This document shows positions 25,901 to 37,799 of a stretch of DNA of 64,000 nucleotides, piece after piece (position 1 is the stretch's first letter; each line of letters opens with the position of its first letter). The position numbers were made by a program, and so were the translations under genes. The DNA lies in the NCBI GenBank assembly GCA_037176705.1, contig CM073890.1, forward strand, positions 97,950,591 to 98,014,590, read 5' to 3'. The notes below the pieces were generated by a model. That model had not been told where the DNA came from. It searched no databases and saw nothing but the letters and a program-made list of their open reading frames with translations. This stretch comes from Molossus alvarezi. Its lineage: Eukaryota > Chordata > Mammalia > Chiroptera > Molossidae.

Positions 25901-28263
25901 GCCTTGAAGTATTTTTACTTTCTTGATTGGTAGGTAACTGGTAAAATGAATCCTCTCCAGCTTTAGGAGAAGCCAGAACAACATTTTAAAGCTTCATTGG
26001 ACTTCTTGATGCCTTGTGACTCTGCAACTTTGGAAACGTGCGACAGAGTTCATGCCTGGCATGAAACTGACATGGGCACAGCGCAGACATCCCCACACTC
26101 ACGACTGGGACAGCAGGGTGGCATGGACAAAATAAGAAGCAAGTGGAGAGAAAAGTTTGAGTGGGACAAAAGTGCAAGGGAGACTAGGAACTTACATCAT
26201 TGTAACCTTTCTACAAGTATTGGCAGTTCACCTTATCTAGATGCATTACAACAGGATGATGATAAGCTTTCACAAGACATTTCTCTGTAACTAAATATAC
26301 TAGTTTTACTGTTTAACAAGTGCATGGTCTGGAGGTATGATGTGTTTTGGTTTAGGAAATAAAAATCTGATATGTGTAATTCTGTTGCTAAATTACATGT
26401 TCCCACAGATGCCTGAAAATCAGAAAACCCAGTTACACAGACTTGAATTTTGTGTACGTGTATAGCTATTCAAGTTGTTTCAAAACTTTTATGGTTAAAA
26501 AAAAAAAAACAAACACTAGAGGAATGCAGGCAAATGCCATTAATTATGATAGGTTTTGTTCCTTTCATTTTATAGTGATTTTATTTCCATGAAATTAACT
26601 GTTGTACTTAGGCTAATTGTCAGTAATTGGTGACAAAATCACTTCATTGTTTTTCTATAGCATGATACTAATTAGGACTTTGTAATACTGGCCGAGCCAT
26701 GTTCTGCATTTTACCTCCTATGTTCAATCAGTGGTAGATAATATCAAGTGAAACTTTAAAAAAAAATCTATAAGATAAAATGTTTCTATTAATAATTAAA
26801 CAAGTGTTTTAAACAGCCTGTCATATATTAATTTCAAAGCACTGACATTGAAGGAAGCTTTCATTATAGGTTCAGTTGGTTTCATGAAACATCAACTGAT
26901 TTTCCTGATTTGAATTGAATCCTATTGGACTCATATATAAAATAACACAATTACAAATTTCAACTGCTTGGCCACATGCATTTTCATTGTTCTGTTTGTG
27001 TCTGCAACTTTGAAATTCACATTGTTTTTCCAAGATACTTTTCTAAGGTATCACAGGGCTGGATGGCATTGTCTTTCTTTTCATACTTGATAGTTAAACT
27101 GAGTCTAATAAAATATAGTATAGTATTTATTCTTGGTTTCTAATTACTTCTTTTTCTGTTTTGTTTTTTTGCACATGAGAGTGTTTTGAAGCTTTATATT
27201 TCAAATGGAAATATATATGAACAGTTGAGATGATAAAAGCTTGGTTTTATTTTTTTTCCAGCATAGAAAAGTGTGTTCATGTAGGCAATAGATTGTAAAG
27301 AGAGAAAATGGGAGAGTATTATATTTTGTGAAGTGAGGTTTAATGCCCATGGGAGAAAATAGTACTACACTATATATCCTATTAAAACAATCTCAGTCAA
27401 TGCTACTTTGCCACTTTTCTCCTTATAAGAATTCTTCTCAACTGTTTTCCCCTGTGGTTTTTATGAATTAGTAAGTTTCAAAAGTTTTATAATACCCTGG
27501 CATACAGTCTCCTTGCTTCTCTTCCTCATTCTAAGACACGCTTAGCAACCAAGTGCAGTTTGCACTTTACAGTGCACTCGGTTTGTCTTAAATGCATTCA
27601 TAATGCATAACTGAGTGTCCCATCATCGTCCTGGGAAAAGTTTTTAAGAAGCAATTAGAAAAATAATTGCCTGTTAAAAGGTGAGGACTGTTTTGAACAG
27701 GGAGAGAAGAAACTGAATGTGGGCATTGAAAGCATCGACTGTTAGCAGGACACATCTGCACCAAATCTGAAATTAGAGAAAACTCACAAAATACGTATTT
27801 GGGCAAGCGGAATTGTTCAGATTTTCTAAAGCTGTCAGCCCATTTTATCTATTTTTTTTTTCTGCTAAAGAAAAACTTCAAATGGAAAGCCTCACCTTTT
27901 GTACAAAGTTGAAATGTTTTATTTTTGCAGGATTGTTCTACACTGTACAAAATCAGAACAATTCAATAGCTTCCAGGGGAAGGGGGGCAACACAATGAGA
28001 ATCTTTCTATCATTTTAGCATGTCCATAGCAAAGCACAGAAACTATATAAATCTGTGGTTGTTTCTTTGAAAAGAGAATCTTTTGATTACAGCAGTTATT
28101 TGAATACCCATTCAGGTTCTTTTGTAACGTGTTGTAATAAATGCACACCTCCTAAGTGAGGGATACTCGTGAAGGGACAAAACTCAAGCATAAACTATGT
28201 GTAGATGCTACATTTCAATAGATTACCCCATAGGATTAAACAAAGGTTCTTTTTATTTTCATT
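22969..28263. other. Unrecognised interval with some GC-richer patches
   Basis: No gene or dispersed repeat recognised over more than 5 kb. Patches at about 23.09-23.29, 24.82-25.70 and 25.85-26.20 kb are less AT-rich and retain some CpG. Overlapping frames there (for example 97 codons on the + strand at 25997-26290) have no motif I recognise. Two small inverted repeats at 27551-27608 are listed separately. Confidence 0.45.
27551..27608. repeat. Two adjacent 7-3-7 inverted repeats
   Basis: Perfect inverted arms aagtgca/tgcactt with a 3-base spacer lie at 27551-27567. A second pair, atgcatt/aatgcat, also with a 3-base spacer, lies at 27592-27608. Both could form small hairpins. No function is known. 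Confidence 0.6.
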
Positions 28264-28353
<90 letters not shown>

Positions 28354-28372
28354 TTCCTTCCTTCCTTTCTTC
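28264..28372. repeat. Compound (CT)n / (CTTT)n / (CCTT)n microsatellite
   Basis: CT units (about 28265-28281) pass into roughly eighteen CTTT units and then CCTT units. Open frames over it are simple Phe/Leu/Ser repeats without coding meaning. Confidence 0.95.
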
Positions 28373-31300
28373 ATGCTCTGGAGAATAAATTTCCTTAAGC
28401 TAAATCCAGTGTGTTACTTTTTCACCTTATTGGTGTATATTCAATATGTTCTCTTTTATCTTATCAGTTTCAAATATATAGAGTGTGAAAAATAAACAGA
28501 TTTGAGACTGACTTTAAGTTTTTAGAATGATAAAGTATTGTAAAAGTTACTTGGGGAAGGTCATTGTTCTTTTATTCATCCTGCCTTTTTGTAGACTGGA
28601 GACTAAGAGGATAGGGTTTCTCTTTCTTGAGTATTCTAAATGTTCAGGGATAATACAAAAGAGGAACTAGGACTCTGGTAATACTATGAGTTACATGCAT
28701 GGGTATTTGAATCCTATAGGAAAAAAAAGCTAATAAATCCAGTCTGCTTCTAGTATAATCACACTTGACAACCATATAGACACCGCTGGGGCGACACGGG
28801 TAGCAGCCAGCATCTCTGATTGCTCCAGACCCAGAGTCTTTTATAGCTGTAATCGGTTTCATCAGTCCAAGCTGTGCCAACACCCCTAATTAGCCATAGC
28901 CTCATTTTAAAAATTGAAACCAACCTCCATGCAATAACACCAACAAGCAGCACCACACAGCATTTGCTGTGTTCCTTGTGGTATATCACACTATGTACAG
29001 TTACATTCTCTGACCTCCATGGCCTATGGGGGGGAATCCACTGACCCAGTCAGGGGTGCACGCAAGCCAGAGTGACCAGACCCCACTCTGGGGCCACCAA
29101 ACTCTGGTGGTGTTTGTTGTGCTTTATTTCTTTATTCAGTGGTGTGTTTGTTCATACCAGAAATAACCTCACTCTTACTGCTAATTGCATGGCCCACTAA
29201 CTAAGCAAACAGCAATGAATCACATAAAAAATGATCAGAGGTAAAACATACTTATTCCAAGGTAGTTTAAGTTTACGTTGCTGAGATAAGTTCCTCCATT
29301 CCACCAAACTTGTTTTTTTTTCCCCCAGGGTTAAGCTCCTGCAAGACTTAGTAAATAGAATAAACCATAGTCAAACAATACAATGAGCCTGGAGGTGTTT
29401 TAAGTTTTACTTATTTTAAAATGTCCCCAATAGCAATTATATTGTCTCAATATATGCATACATGTATAATGACACACACTACTTTTCCTATTTTAGACAC
29501 ATATTCTAGGGCCTTATTCTGAATTGGGCAATATCAAAATCTGTACCCTGGGGGAAATTTACATGACATCAAACATAGGCCTTGACAATAAAAGTTTGAT
29601 GAAACAGGTTTATCCAAGCATGGCCTGTGTTTTACCATGGCAGGCAGCCACCAACTCCTTCAGGTGACCAATGTCTGCAGGTGAGACGGAACGGTGTGTG
29701 TTTTGTCTTTTGTTCCATATGACCCATTGTTTCATTTGTAAATAATGATTTAAATACAAGCTCATTCGTTCTAGAATTCAGTGGTAACCTGAGACAAGTG
29801 ACTATTTTACAAATTACCTAGCCGTATACCAGCTAAGAAAATAGCGTTCTCTCCTTTTTGACAGCAAAGACAGGCTACTGAAGATTTTATCTCTCAGTAT
29901 AAACATAGAAAATATTCAAGCTTTAAATCCTGCTTTGGATATATCTTTGAATTCTCTCTTCCACCTGCTTGGGAAGAGGTGTGACACATTTTGTCATATT
30001 ATTCCCTGTATCATTTTTGAAAATGATTTAGAGTAAAATAAAAACCTATAAAGAAGTTACTACTAATATGTGCTATAATGTTGCATTATTATTTAAAATA
30101 GTAAAAGAGTAAAACCATATAGAGCATCTCTGTATCTCTGGAGGTACGTAGCATTCATAAGGTGTCACAGGGCAATGGAAAGAAGACACCTATATCTAGA
30201 GAGGTCACCTATATCTAATTAGGTTTCAAAATAATGTAGAGAAAATCCACTGGCAGGGAGAAGAAAAAAAAGGGGCACCTTTTGAAACTGTGTGGAAGGC
30301 GTTTTTAGTTTATCATACGGCCTTTTTCCGGGGATAACTTTTAACAGGCTCAAGATGTGGAATATTAAATGAATGATTACGCCACGCGACGGTAGTTAAC
30401 ACGCTCAGAGAGAAGCGAATGGAGGCCATGCCTCACCTCCTCGGTTTTTACATGTGCAGTTTTGCTCTCTGGTTTACTTCTTCCTGTGATCGATTCCCAG
30501 GCAAAGCCAGAGCTCCTCAGAGAAGGTTGAGATTATAACAGTGTCAGCCTTTGCTTTTAGCAGTGTGATGAGGTTATCAATAATGCATTGGAGACCTCAG
30601 GAACCTTGTATGCGCGGACATCACAGCTGCCCGGCATTTATTGTAGGACTTGCAGGCTTGAGCTGAGATGTCACCACATCTACTTTGGAGGCAGCCACTG
30701 ATGCATGCTCAAGAAATCTTGGAGGCACAGGAAGAACTGTTGAGATCGTCTAACTGAAACACTGCGTTTGAGGAGGTCATGTAGGAGTGAGAATGCATCT
30801 ATGGAATTGCTTTCTTAAAGCAGCCTGTTTATTCAATGCTCCTCAAATAACCTTTTGTCTCCCCAGCTCCCTTCTAACGTTTATAAGTTTTGTTGTTTCT
30901 CGGACAAGTTTATTCATATCCTACCAGTTTGCCTGGCAGCAGCATTCATGTTCTGTACTCTGGCTTTCTGGTCACGGTGGTGGCTGAGAGTAACAGAGAG
31001 GGGGAATGAGAGAGTGTGGAAATGCAAAGCTGGCTCTTGTTACATTTTATCGATCTCATTCTGGTGTCATTCAATTAAGACCGAAATGTGATGGATAGTC
31101 CCTGCACAGATTCCTGGGTTGCTCTCCATCCACTGCAGATAAAGCTTTTGTGTTTTATTTTGGGGCGTGGGTTGAGGGAATGGGGGGTGGGGAAAGGCCA
31201 TGGGCAAGTGGGAGAAATCAAAGATGCTATGTGTTCTGAATTACAGACCAATGTCTCTCCAAGGATGCTCCAAAATGTCAAACATACCATGTTTATAGTT

Positions 31301-32049
31301 TCTCTTATTTTCTCGTACACAGTGTGCTTCTGTTGATGTATGGGATGGGTTACCAAAAGTTAAGGTAGGATTCATTCTTGTGTATTATTTTCAAAGACTG
31401 AGCAGGTGGCATCCCCCTCCTACCAGCACTAGGTAATTAAAAAGGAGCCACGTGGAAAATGACTAGTCAAACTCATACCGATTTTGAAATTTGAGAAAAC
31501 AAAAAATTCTCTTCTCATTTTTTATGGGCCTGTGAATTTCGGTTGACCTGTTTTTGCAAATAGATTTTAAAGCTGATAAAATGAAAATAGCAAAAAAAAA
31601 ATTTTTTTGTTTTGAAATTCATAAACAAATCATTCGTATTATTGGCTACGCTACAAAGAGGTATGCTATCATGAGTGAAATAACAGAATTTAGGACTGGG
31701 TACATTCTGACCCTTACTCTTGGCGACATGCTTTTCGTTGACTATATCCCTCCCCCTGTATTTGCTAACAGTGTTAGAATGACAGCGATAGTAATTCATG
31801 GATGTGAAAAGCTGTGAAACTGCAATTCATGTAAGCAAAGTTTTTTTCAAGAAATTGAAACAGTTTGTGTAAACAGATACTAATGCAGGCTCTGCTAAGC
31901 AAACTCCCTTGGTACCTGTCAAAGCAATACCAGATTCAAAATGAACATTCAGGGTTTTCAAATCAAGGCTATACCTTCTGTTAAGTTAATGCAAACTTAA
32001 AGGCAGTGAGGAATAAAAATACAGGACTTTTAATATCAGAGAAGTTTGT
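28373..32049. other. Unrecognised interval; CpG-retaining block at about 30.3-30.7 kb
   Basis: No gene is named here. The part at 28.76-29.70 kb has mixed composition and could be a decayed LTR, but no terminal motif was recognised. The block at 30295-30680 keeps an unusual number of CpGs and is a candidate conserved regulatory element. Overlapping frames at 30.79-31.36 kb are short and discordant. Confidence 0.45.
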
Positions 32050-32232
32050 TAATGCCCAGGCTCTGCTATGCACTCCGTATGTGACCTTGAATGAGCTACG
32101 TACATCCTCTAGTTTAAACCTTTCTTTCTTAATCTGGAAAATAGAAAACAGAATTCCACAATTAAGTATATGGGAATGCCTTCTCCAGGCTGGTCCTATG
32201 TACTTGGAACACAGCAAGTACCAAGCATGTTT
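32050..32232 (-). repeat. Probable MIR SINE, antisense
   Basis: Inverted MIR-like blocks are seen in order: 'gctctgctatgcactccgta' with 'tgtgaccttgaatgagctac', 'ctttcttaatctggaaaata', and a closing 'tacttggaacacagcaagta'. It is diverged, and the ends are approximate. Confidence 0.6.
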
Positions 32233-32659
32233 AGTTTCATCCTGAATCACCTCAATGGTTTTGACACTGAGTAATTTGGTCCTCTAATAAACTTGCTCAG
32301 TTGTTTGAAAAAGGAACGAAGCAAAGAAAAATAATACAGTTGGGCCCTACAACTGGGAGTCAAATGTATTTCCAGATCCTGATCCACAGAAGCTATTTAC
32401 CCTTTTGTGTGATATTTTATTAAAGAAATTTCCATCCATTCATTAGAAGTTTGTTCTAAAACTTCATTTGTGGAAAGAACTCTTAATCCAAGTTGCATTT
32501 GTTAAAGATGTGTTAACTCTCACACTTTCACACTAAAGTTCCAGAGCTGCAGTGAGCTAAAGCAGTTATTTACTGATTGCACAAAGGTTGAGGGCACCAG
32601 AAAATGATTTAGTTGGAAATTTAACTAAATTCCATAGCTCACATTGTAACCTCCTCTGT

Positions 32660-32693
32660 AGCGCGAGCGCCCACACACACGTGCGCGCGCAGA
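32660..32693. repeat. Alternating purine-pyrimidine, CpG/CA-rich tract
   Basis: The tract contains gcgcgagcgcc, cacacacacgtg and cgcgcgc within about 34 bases. Such alternation is the sequence pattern that favours left-handed Z-DNA. It lies in AT-rich sequence and is not part of a recognised repeat. Confidence 0.6.
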
Positions 32694-32947
32694 ATATTGT
32701 ATTGCTGGTACGTGCACAGACATTTGGCATTGTTGAAAGTTAAATGCATGTGTGTGTGATAGAATTTGACTCTCTTAATGGTTCTTTTCCCTTCTTGGGT
32801 TGTGCATTTTTAAATATAGTGCTTAAAGAAAAGCATCTCCTTGAATCAAGGATTACCTCAAATATACATCCAGGTATAATTGGCATCTGTTTAAGGAAAG
32901 TACATCTATAAAGTGTAGCTAGTAAGGAAAATATTTTTCTCCATGAT

Positions 32948-33126
32948 CAAAACATAATAAATAAGCACTGGCTGGTTTGGCTCAGTGATTCGAGCATTGG
33001 TTTGTGGTTCGGAGGGACTCGGGTTCGGTTCCTGCTAAGGGCGCATACCACGATTGCAGTTTGTCCCTGGCCCTGGTTGGTCGTGCGGGTGGCAACCACT
33101 CAATGTGTCCCTTTCACGTCCATGTT

Positions 33127-33192
<66 letters not shown>

Positions 33193-33277
33193 TCTTCCTC
33201 TCTCTCCCTCACACTCTGTCTGAACAAAAAATGGAAGAATGTCCTTGGGTGAGGATAAAAAAAACAAAACATAATAA
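32948..33277 (+). repeat. Ves SINE 6 (group A1) with target-site duplication and expanded CT tract
   Basis: The body is about 32965-33264: gctggtttggctcagtgatt (A box region), gggttcggttcc (B box), 'cactcaatgtgtccctttca', a CT tract at about 33124-33212, and the 3' end tccttgggtgaggataaaa. The duplication caaaacataataa is exact at 32948-32960 and 33265-33277. The CT tract is much longer than in the other copies, which accounts for the element's larger size and the overlapping Ser/Leu-rich frames. Confidence 0.95.
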
Positions 33278-34680
33278 TTAATTAGATTCTTTATGTTGAG
33301 AGTTTTTATCCTAAATTGTGCACACAATTTTTTTTTCAATTATCTACATTATGTATCCTAAGTTTGCTTAACACATCCTTTCTGAAAATTCCCAACACTT
33401 TGGTTGAAGATATGAGTTAACAGATTCCCACAGTCTCACACAAGCCTTCTGCACTCTGTAAAACATGTGTATTTGTGTGTTTGTAGGGAGATGAATACAA
33501 GTCATCTAACTCATTGTAGGCAATGTTTATTTTTTCTCCCATTAAGACAGGAATTGCCATGATATGTTTGGCCATCCTCAATTACTCTCTGAGATGGCTC
33601 AGGTCCAATGGTGAGTGACATGTTCTTCTTCTCTTTTGGGTCAAAGGAGGTGCTACTGAAAAATAGCTGTCTACGATGCACCGCATTTCATGGCCGACTG
33701 ACATAATTTTAAATAATTCAGAAGGTAGACTTTTAAAAAAATTATAAGTAATTATAATTTCCAGAAGCAGAGACCTTAGTCTGGGGTCTTACCTTATACA
33801 TTATACCTTTCACGTTCAATTCCAGAACACATAATCAAACATCTGTGGCAATATTGCCTCCTATTAAATTCATAAAGAACTGTGCTCGTTGCAATTTACC
33901 AGAGAGTTAAGCAATAGTTGCCAATGATATTTTTTCTTTTAAAATTTTATTTTTGCTTCCTTCAGCTAATATTCAAGTCCTTGCTGTTGTTTATTTTCTA
34001 TCTCTCCATAGGCTCTCTTTTCCATTAGAATGTAAGCATTGTGGAGTAAAAAACAATTACAGATGATCAAAGAGTGTTTGTTGAAGTAATCATGCTGACT
34101 CAATGCCTAGGGTGTCCTCAGGAAACAGAATGTTGCTTTATTGTCTTCATTCCTATTTTCTATTCATCAAAGGGATTTAGAGAATGATGACATCCTTAGA
34201 CCCTGGCAGCTCCTTCTCTTCAACAGTCACACTTAGCATGCAAATTTGGGAATAGGACTGTCCTTTGCAAGGACAGTTTAAACATCTGCTCTACAGTTAC
34301 TATTGAACACACATGATGTTCCAAGCCTTCTGTTGAGTGCCGGGTATGAACATTTGCAAATTAGTAAACTATATACAAATTCATATCGATTTTTATAATC
34401 ACTCTGTGTTTACCTTTAAGTTTGGAGGATGTCCTCAGTGTCTGTCTCTGTTGGTTTCTTTGCTTTCATCTTCTTAGTGGTTCTTAAAGAAACACTATCC
34501 TTTCTGCATAGCTTCCTGGCCATAACAGTTTGATTTAGATTGCCTCTTCAGCATTTTATTATGACATCTCAAATCAATTGCTTTTGCCAACTTAAATGTC
34601 TTCTTAATATTTTTTTAAGGTTACATCCTAAATAACTTCAAACTGATATTCCCCAACTGAAATTGTTTTAAGTCAGTTCT
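33278..34680. other. Unrecognised interval
   Basis: No gene recognised. A faint L2-like antisense trace near 34290-34345 (gttccaagccttctgttgagtg) is too diverged to call. Confidence 0.45.
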
Positions 34681-34776
34681 CTCTGTTGGCTCATTCTCTC
34701 TCATTCTCTCTGTCTCTGTCTCTCTGTCTCTGTCTCTCTGTCTCTCTCTCTCTGTCTTTCTCTCTCATTCTCTCTG

Positions 34777-34810
<34 letters not shown>

Positions 34811-34834
34811 TGTCTCTCTCTCTCATTCTCTCTG

Positions 34835-34881
<47 letters not shown>
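34681..34881. repeat. (TCTCTG)n/(TC)n satellite-like simple repeat
   Basis: About 200 bases of TCTCTG, TCTG and TC units with periodic 'cattctctc' interruptions. The recurring longer period suggests higher-order slippage of a larger unit. The open frame over it is a Ser/Leu simple repeat. Confidence 0.95.
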
Positions 34882-34885
<4 letters not shown>

Positions 34886-35074
34886 CTACACTTTACTCAT
34901 CTCCTTTTCCAGAATTATGTCACCAACTCTTAGGAATCCTAAAATTAGAGATTTTGACTTTGCCTGAACGTGAGGTCCAGAAAGGTTATAATTTCTCAAA
35001 TCAAAAACCAAAGTTTCAGAAATGCCCTTGCCTTATGAAAAAAATCTAGAGATATTATTAAAGAATCAATCCCA

Positions 35075-35172
35075 TCATCTTGGAGTTTGAAGTGCACAGT
35101 CCCTTGTCTTATTCTTTTGTCCACAGTGCCTGGCACAGAAGAGGAAGTCAATGAAGGCTTATTGCAATAGCC
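35075..35172 (+). repeat. L2 3' end fragment, sense
   Basis: The blocks 'cccttgtcttattcttttgt', 'ccacagtgcctggcacagaa' and 'gaggaagtcaatgaaggctt' follow the end of an L2 element (cagtgcctggcacatag... tcaataaat). It is short and diverged. Confidence 0.65.
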
Positions 35173-37380
35173 ACAAACCTTTGTCATATTTGAAGATACT
35201 TTAAACACAAGATGAGTTAAATTTTATTTTCCTAAACACAGATGTGCAAATTATGCATTCATCTGATCGTGAACCCGGGTTTGAAATTTAATGACTATGT
35301 CTTGATAATCCTCCCTTCTCTGAGATTCTGTCTTTCCAGAGGAAAGAATCAGGCCCCCATCCTTCTGTTTTCCCTCAGACCATTTTAGGCAATTAATATT
35401 AGCATTAACGTTCACATGATTTTTATATTAGAAGATAATACATGCCAGCTTCTATACGAAGATTATTTTTGAGAATTTCTGGTGGTCTGGTACACGTGGG
35501 AATCTAACAAGCCATTTTGTAGTGAAATTTACATGAAACTATGCTAAGAATATTCAAGATATACTCCAAAGTCACACACATTAAAGAACAACACTCACTC
35601 TACTTTCACGAAGGTCTTTTACAATCTCTCACCAAAATCCAATTTATTCCTCTGGGTTTTGCTGGTTTGTTTTCAGTCACTAATGAGTACAATATCAGCT
35701 ATTTGGCTATCCACTTGAATTACGCAGTTTAGCATTGAAGCAGTTTTGCCTCTCACGAGAGGGCATAGCGAGCATTCTGAAAGATGGACTTACTATAGAT
35801 TGAATCAAAGGTGTGGGGACGGGCGGTTGAAGTGTCTGGACTAGTTGATCAATGGGAATAAGTGTAAAACAGAAATGGGGGCACTCCACTTTCAACTTGT
35901 CACTTGGGAAAAATCATTTTGGTGTTTCTACACATAGTTGGAGACATCTTAAAATATAGGCAAACATTCACATCTTGCCTCATTTCCTGTCAAGTTAGAT
36001 CTTTTGTTTTGTTTTGTTCTCCATTAAAATAGGTTGATAAAGATGAAAGCTCACTATTTTAGGCTGAACCTCAAGAAGGACTGATGCCTCAGTTGGGTCT
36101 GGGTATCCCAGGGCTCTGTTGTGTTTGGTCAGAAGATGTATTTGATCCTTTTACCCAAAGGTGATAAAGTCCATGAAGCTTAACTTTCACGAATTCAAGT
36201 TTACAAATGACTCACCCATAGAAAAAAACAAACTGCCATAGATAAGGGAACACATACACTTGTTTGCTGGCCAACAGATTGTCTTCTCATTATAATAGAT
36301 ATTTTAGGAAATCATATTAGTGTTTGAATGTCCCTTACAGATTATAAAATCAAGTTAAATTGTGTACATTAACCCTAATGACTATTACCAGTTCATTATC
36401 CTCTGAAGTTTTCATCAAGTGAGGAAGAGACCTCAACTTGGTGAAAAGCATCCTTCAACTGGGCTCTGTGTGATTTCCTTTCTTTTTAGTATTTGTGCAG
36501 ATCATCACTGTTTACCCGTAAAATAGATCATAAAACTGTTGATGTAGTTCAAGACAAATGAAAATAGCTAAAAAAAAAAAAAAAAAAAGTCAAGCTCCAA
36601 AGAATAATCACCAACAAACCAAAGCATTTCACAGGTAGGCACAGATGTCTTGACAATAGCTTTTTTTGTGTTTTTTTTTTGTCTGTTTTGATTTTAGCAA
36701 GTGGCAATTTACCTAGTAAAGTTTTTAATACAAAATAAATTTGGATTCGATTATTCTGTAATATTGCTTCCAGAGTTAGCAGTTTCTGATTTTATAAATA
36801 TATGACAGAAGTCCCCAAAAAATATACGATTTTGTTTTGAAAGTAAACCTTTTGATTATTTTTAAATCAGAAAAAATGGATCAAAGGCCTTTAAAGTGAA
36901 CCCCGCTTGGCACAGAGTGCTAAGAGTATACAGAGGACATCACGTCTTACCTAAACAGCTCGCAGTCCTACCAGGTAGAAAACACGTAGAAATCAAGGAA
37001 TGCTAAGATTTGTAAGTTGTTTCTCAACACTAAAGAAACGATACAAACCGTGCTCTCTTCAGAACTTCAGAAGAGATTTGGGCTCTTTTCTGTGGAGCCT
37101 TCAACAACCAGAGAAGGTTTTTGGAAGAACTGTTTTGAGAATGGTTCTGTAAGAAAGATTCTGACAAATAAAGAAAAAAAAATCTCAGCAATCCTTATCT
37201 CTGCTCTCAACCTCAGGACTGTGGGGAAACACACATTATAGATACTTTTTAAAATAATTTAAAAGTTTGATTCGAAACCATTTTTATAACCACATCTTAT
37301 CCTGAAGCATGATAACACAGTAGGATACAACAACTTTGAGGTAAATGGCAATGGGTAACCTGTCCACAACATGGTTCCAA
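35173..37380. other. Unrecognised AT-rich interval
   Basis: No gene recognised. It includes an A-run at 36571-36588 and a broken T-run at about 36661-36680. Confidence 0.5.
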
Positions 37381-37381
37381 A

Positions 37382-37480
37382 TAACACCTCTTACTGATTT
37401 ACCACATACCACTTTACAGATGGAGAAAATAGACCCATTAGCAGTACATTGTCCCAGGGATCACAGAGGTGATCTAAAGC
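37382..37480 (+). repeat. Possible MIR core fragment, sense
   Basis: A short match to the MIR core order: 'ccactttacagatggagaaa', 'tgtcccagggatcacagagg'. Too little remains for a firm call. Confidence 0.4.
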
Positions 37481-37756
37481 AAAAAGTATATTAACATTCA
37501 GTGAATGTTGCTTTTATGGCTGGACTTAATCACTGGTTTGGTAATCCAAATTAAATTATGTGTCCCAGTGAATAAACATGTAGGTATAATAGAAAAGAGT
37601 AGAGGCACTTTTGTATTTGTATGTTGGGCAGGTGGGTGAGTGGAGAAACATAGGGGAGACTTTTTTTTTAACATTTTGTACAAATTCATGGTAGGTATCT
37701 ATCTGCCAAGACCTGTTAGATATTTTCTGATATGTTATAGACTCAGAATGATAAAC

Positions 37757-37779
37757 ACAAAACAAAACAAAACAAAACA
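37757..37779. repeat. (AAAAC)n simple repeat
   Basis: Four AAAAC-type units in tandem. Confidence 0.85.
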
Positions 37780-37799
37780 TGTAAAATGCTATAAGAAGT

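Noticed and set aside
25997..26290. 97-codon + frame in a GC-richer patch
   Set aside because: Overlaps an opposite frame, and no motif, homology signature or splice context is visible.
28197..28495. Phe/Leu/Ser-rich frames
   Set aside because: Translation of a CTTT microsatellite.
28760..29700. Possible LTR with an AATAAA-like site on the minus strand
   Set aside because: No terminal TG...CA ends, no duplication and no family blocks that I recognise.
33002..33339. Ser/Leu-rich or Arg/Glu-rich frames
   Set aside because: Translation of the CT tract in Ves SINE 6.
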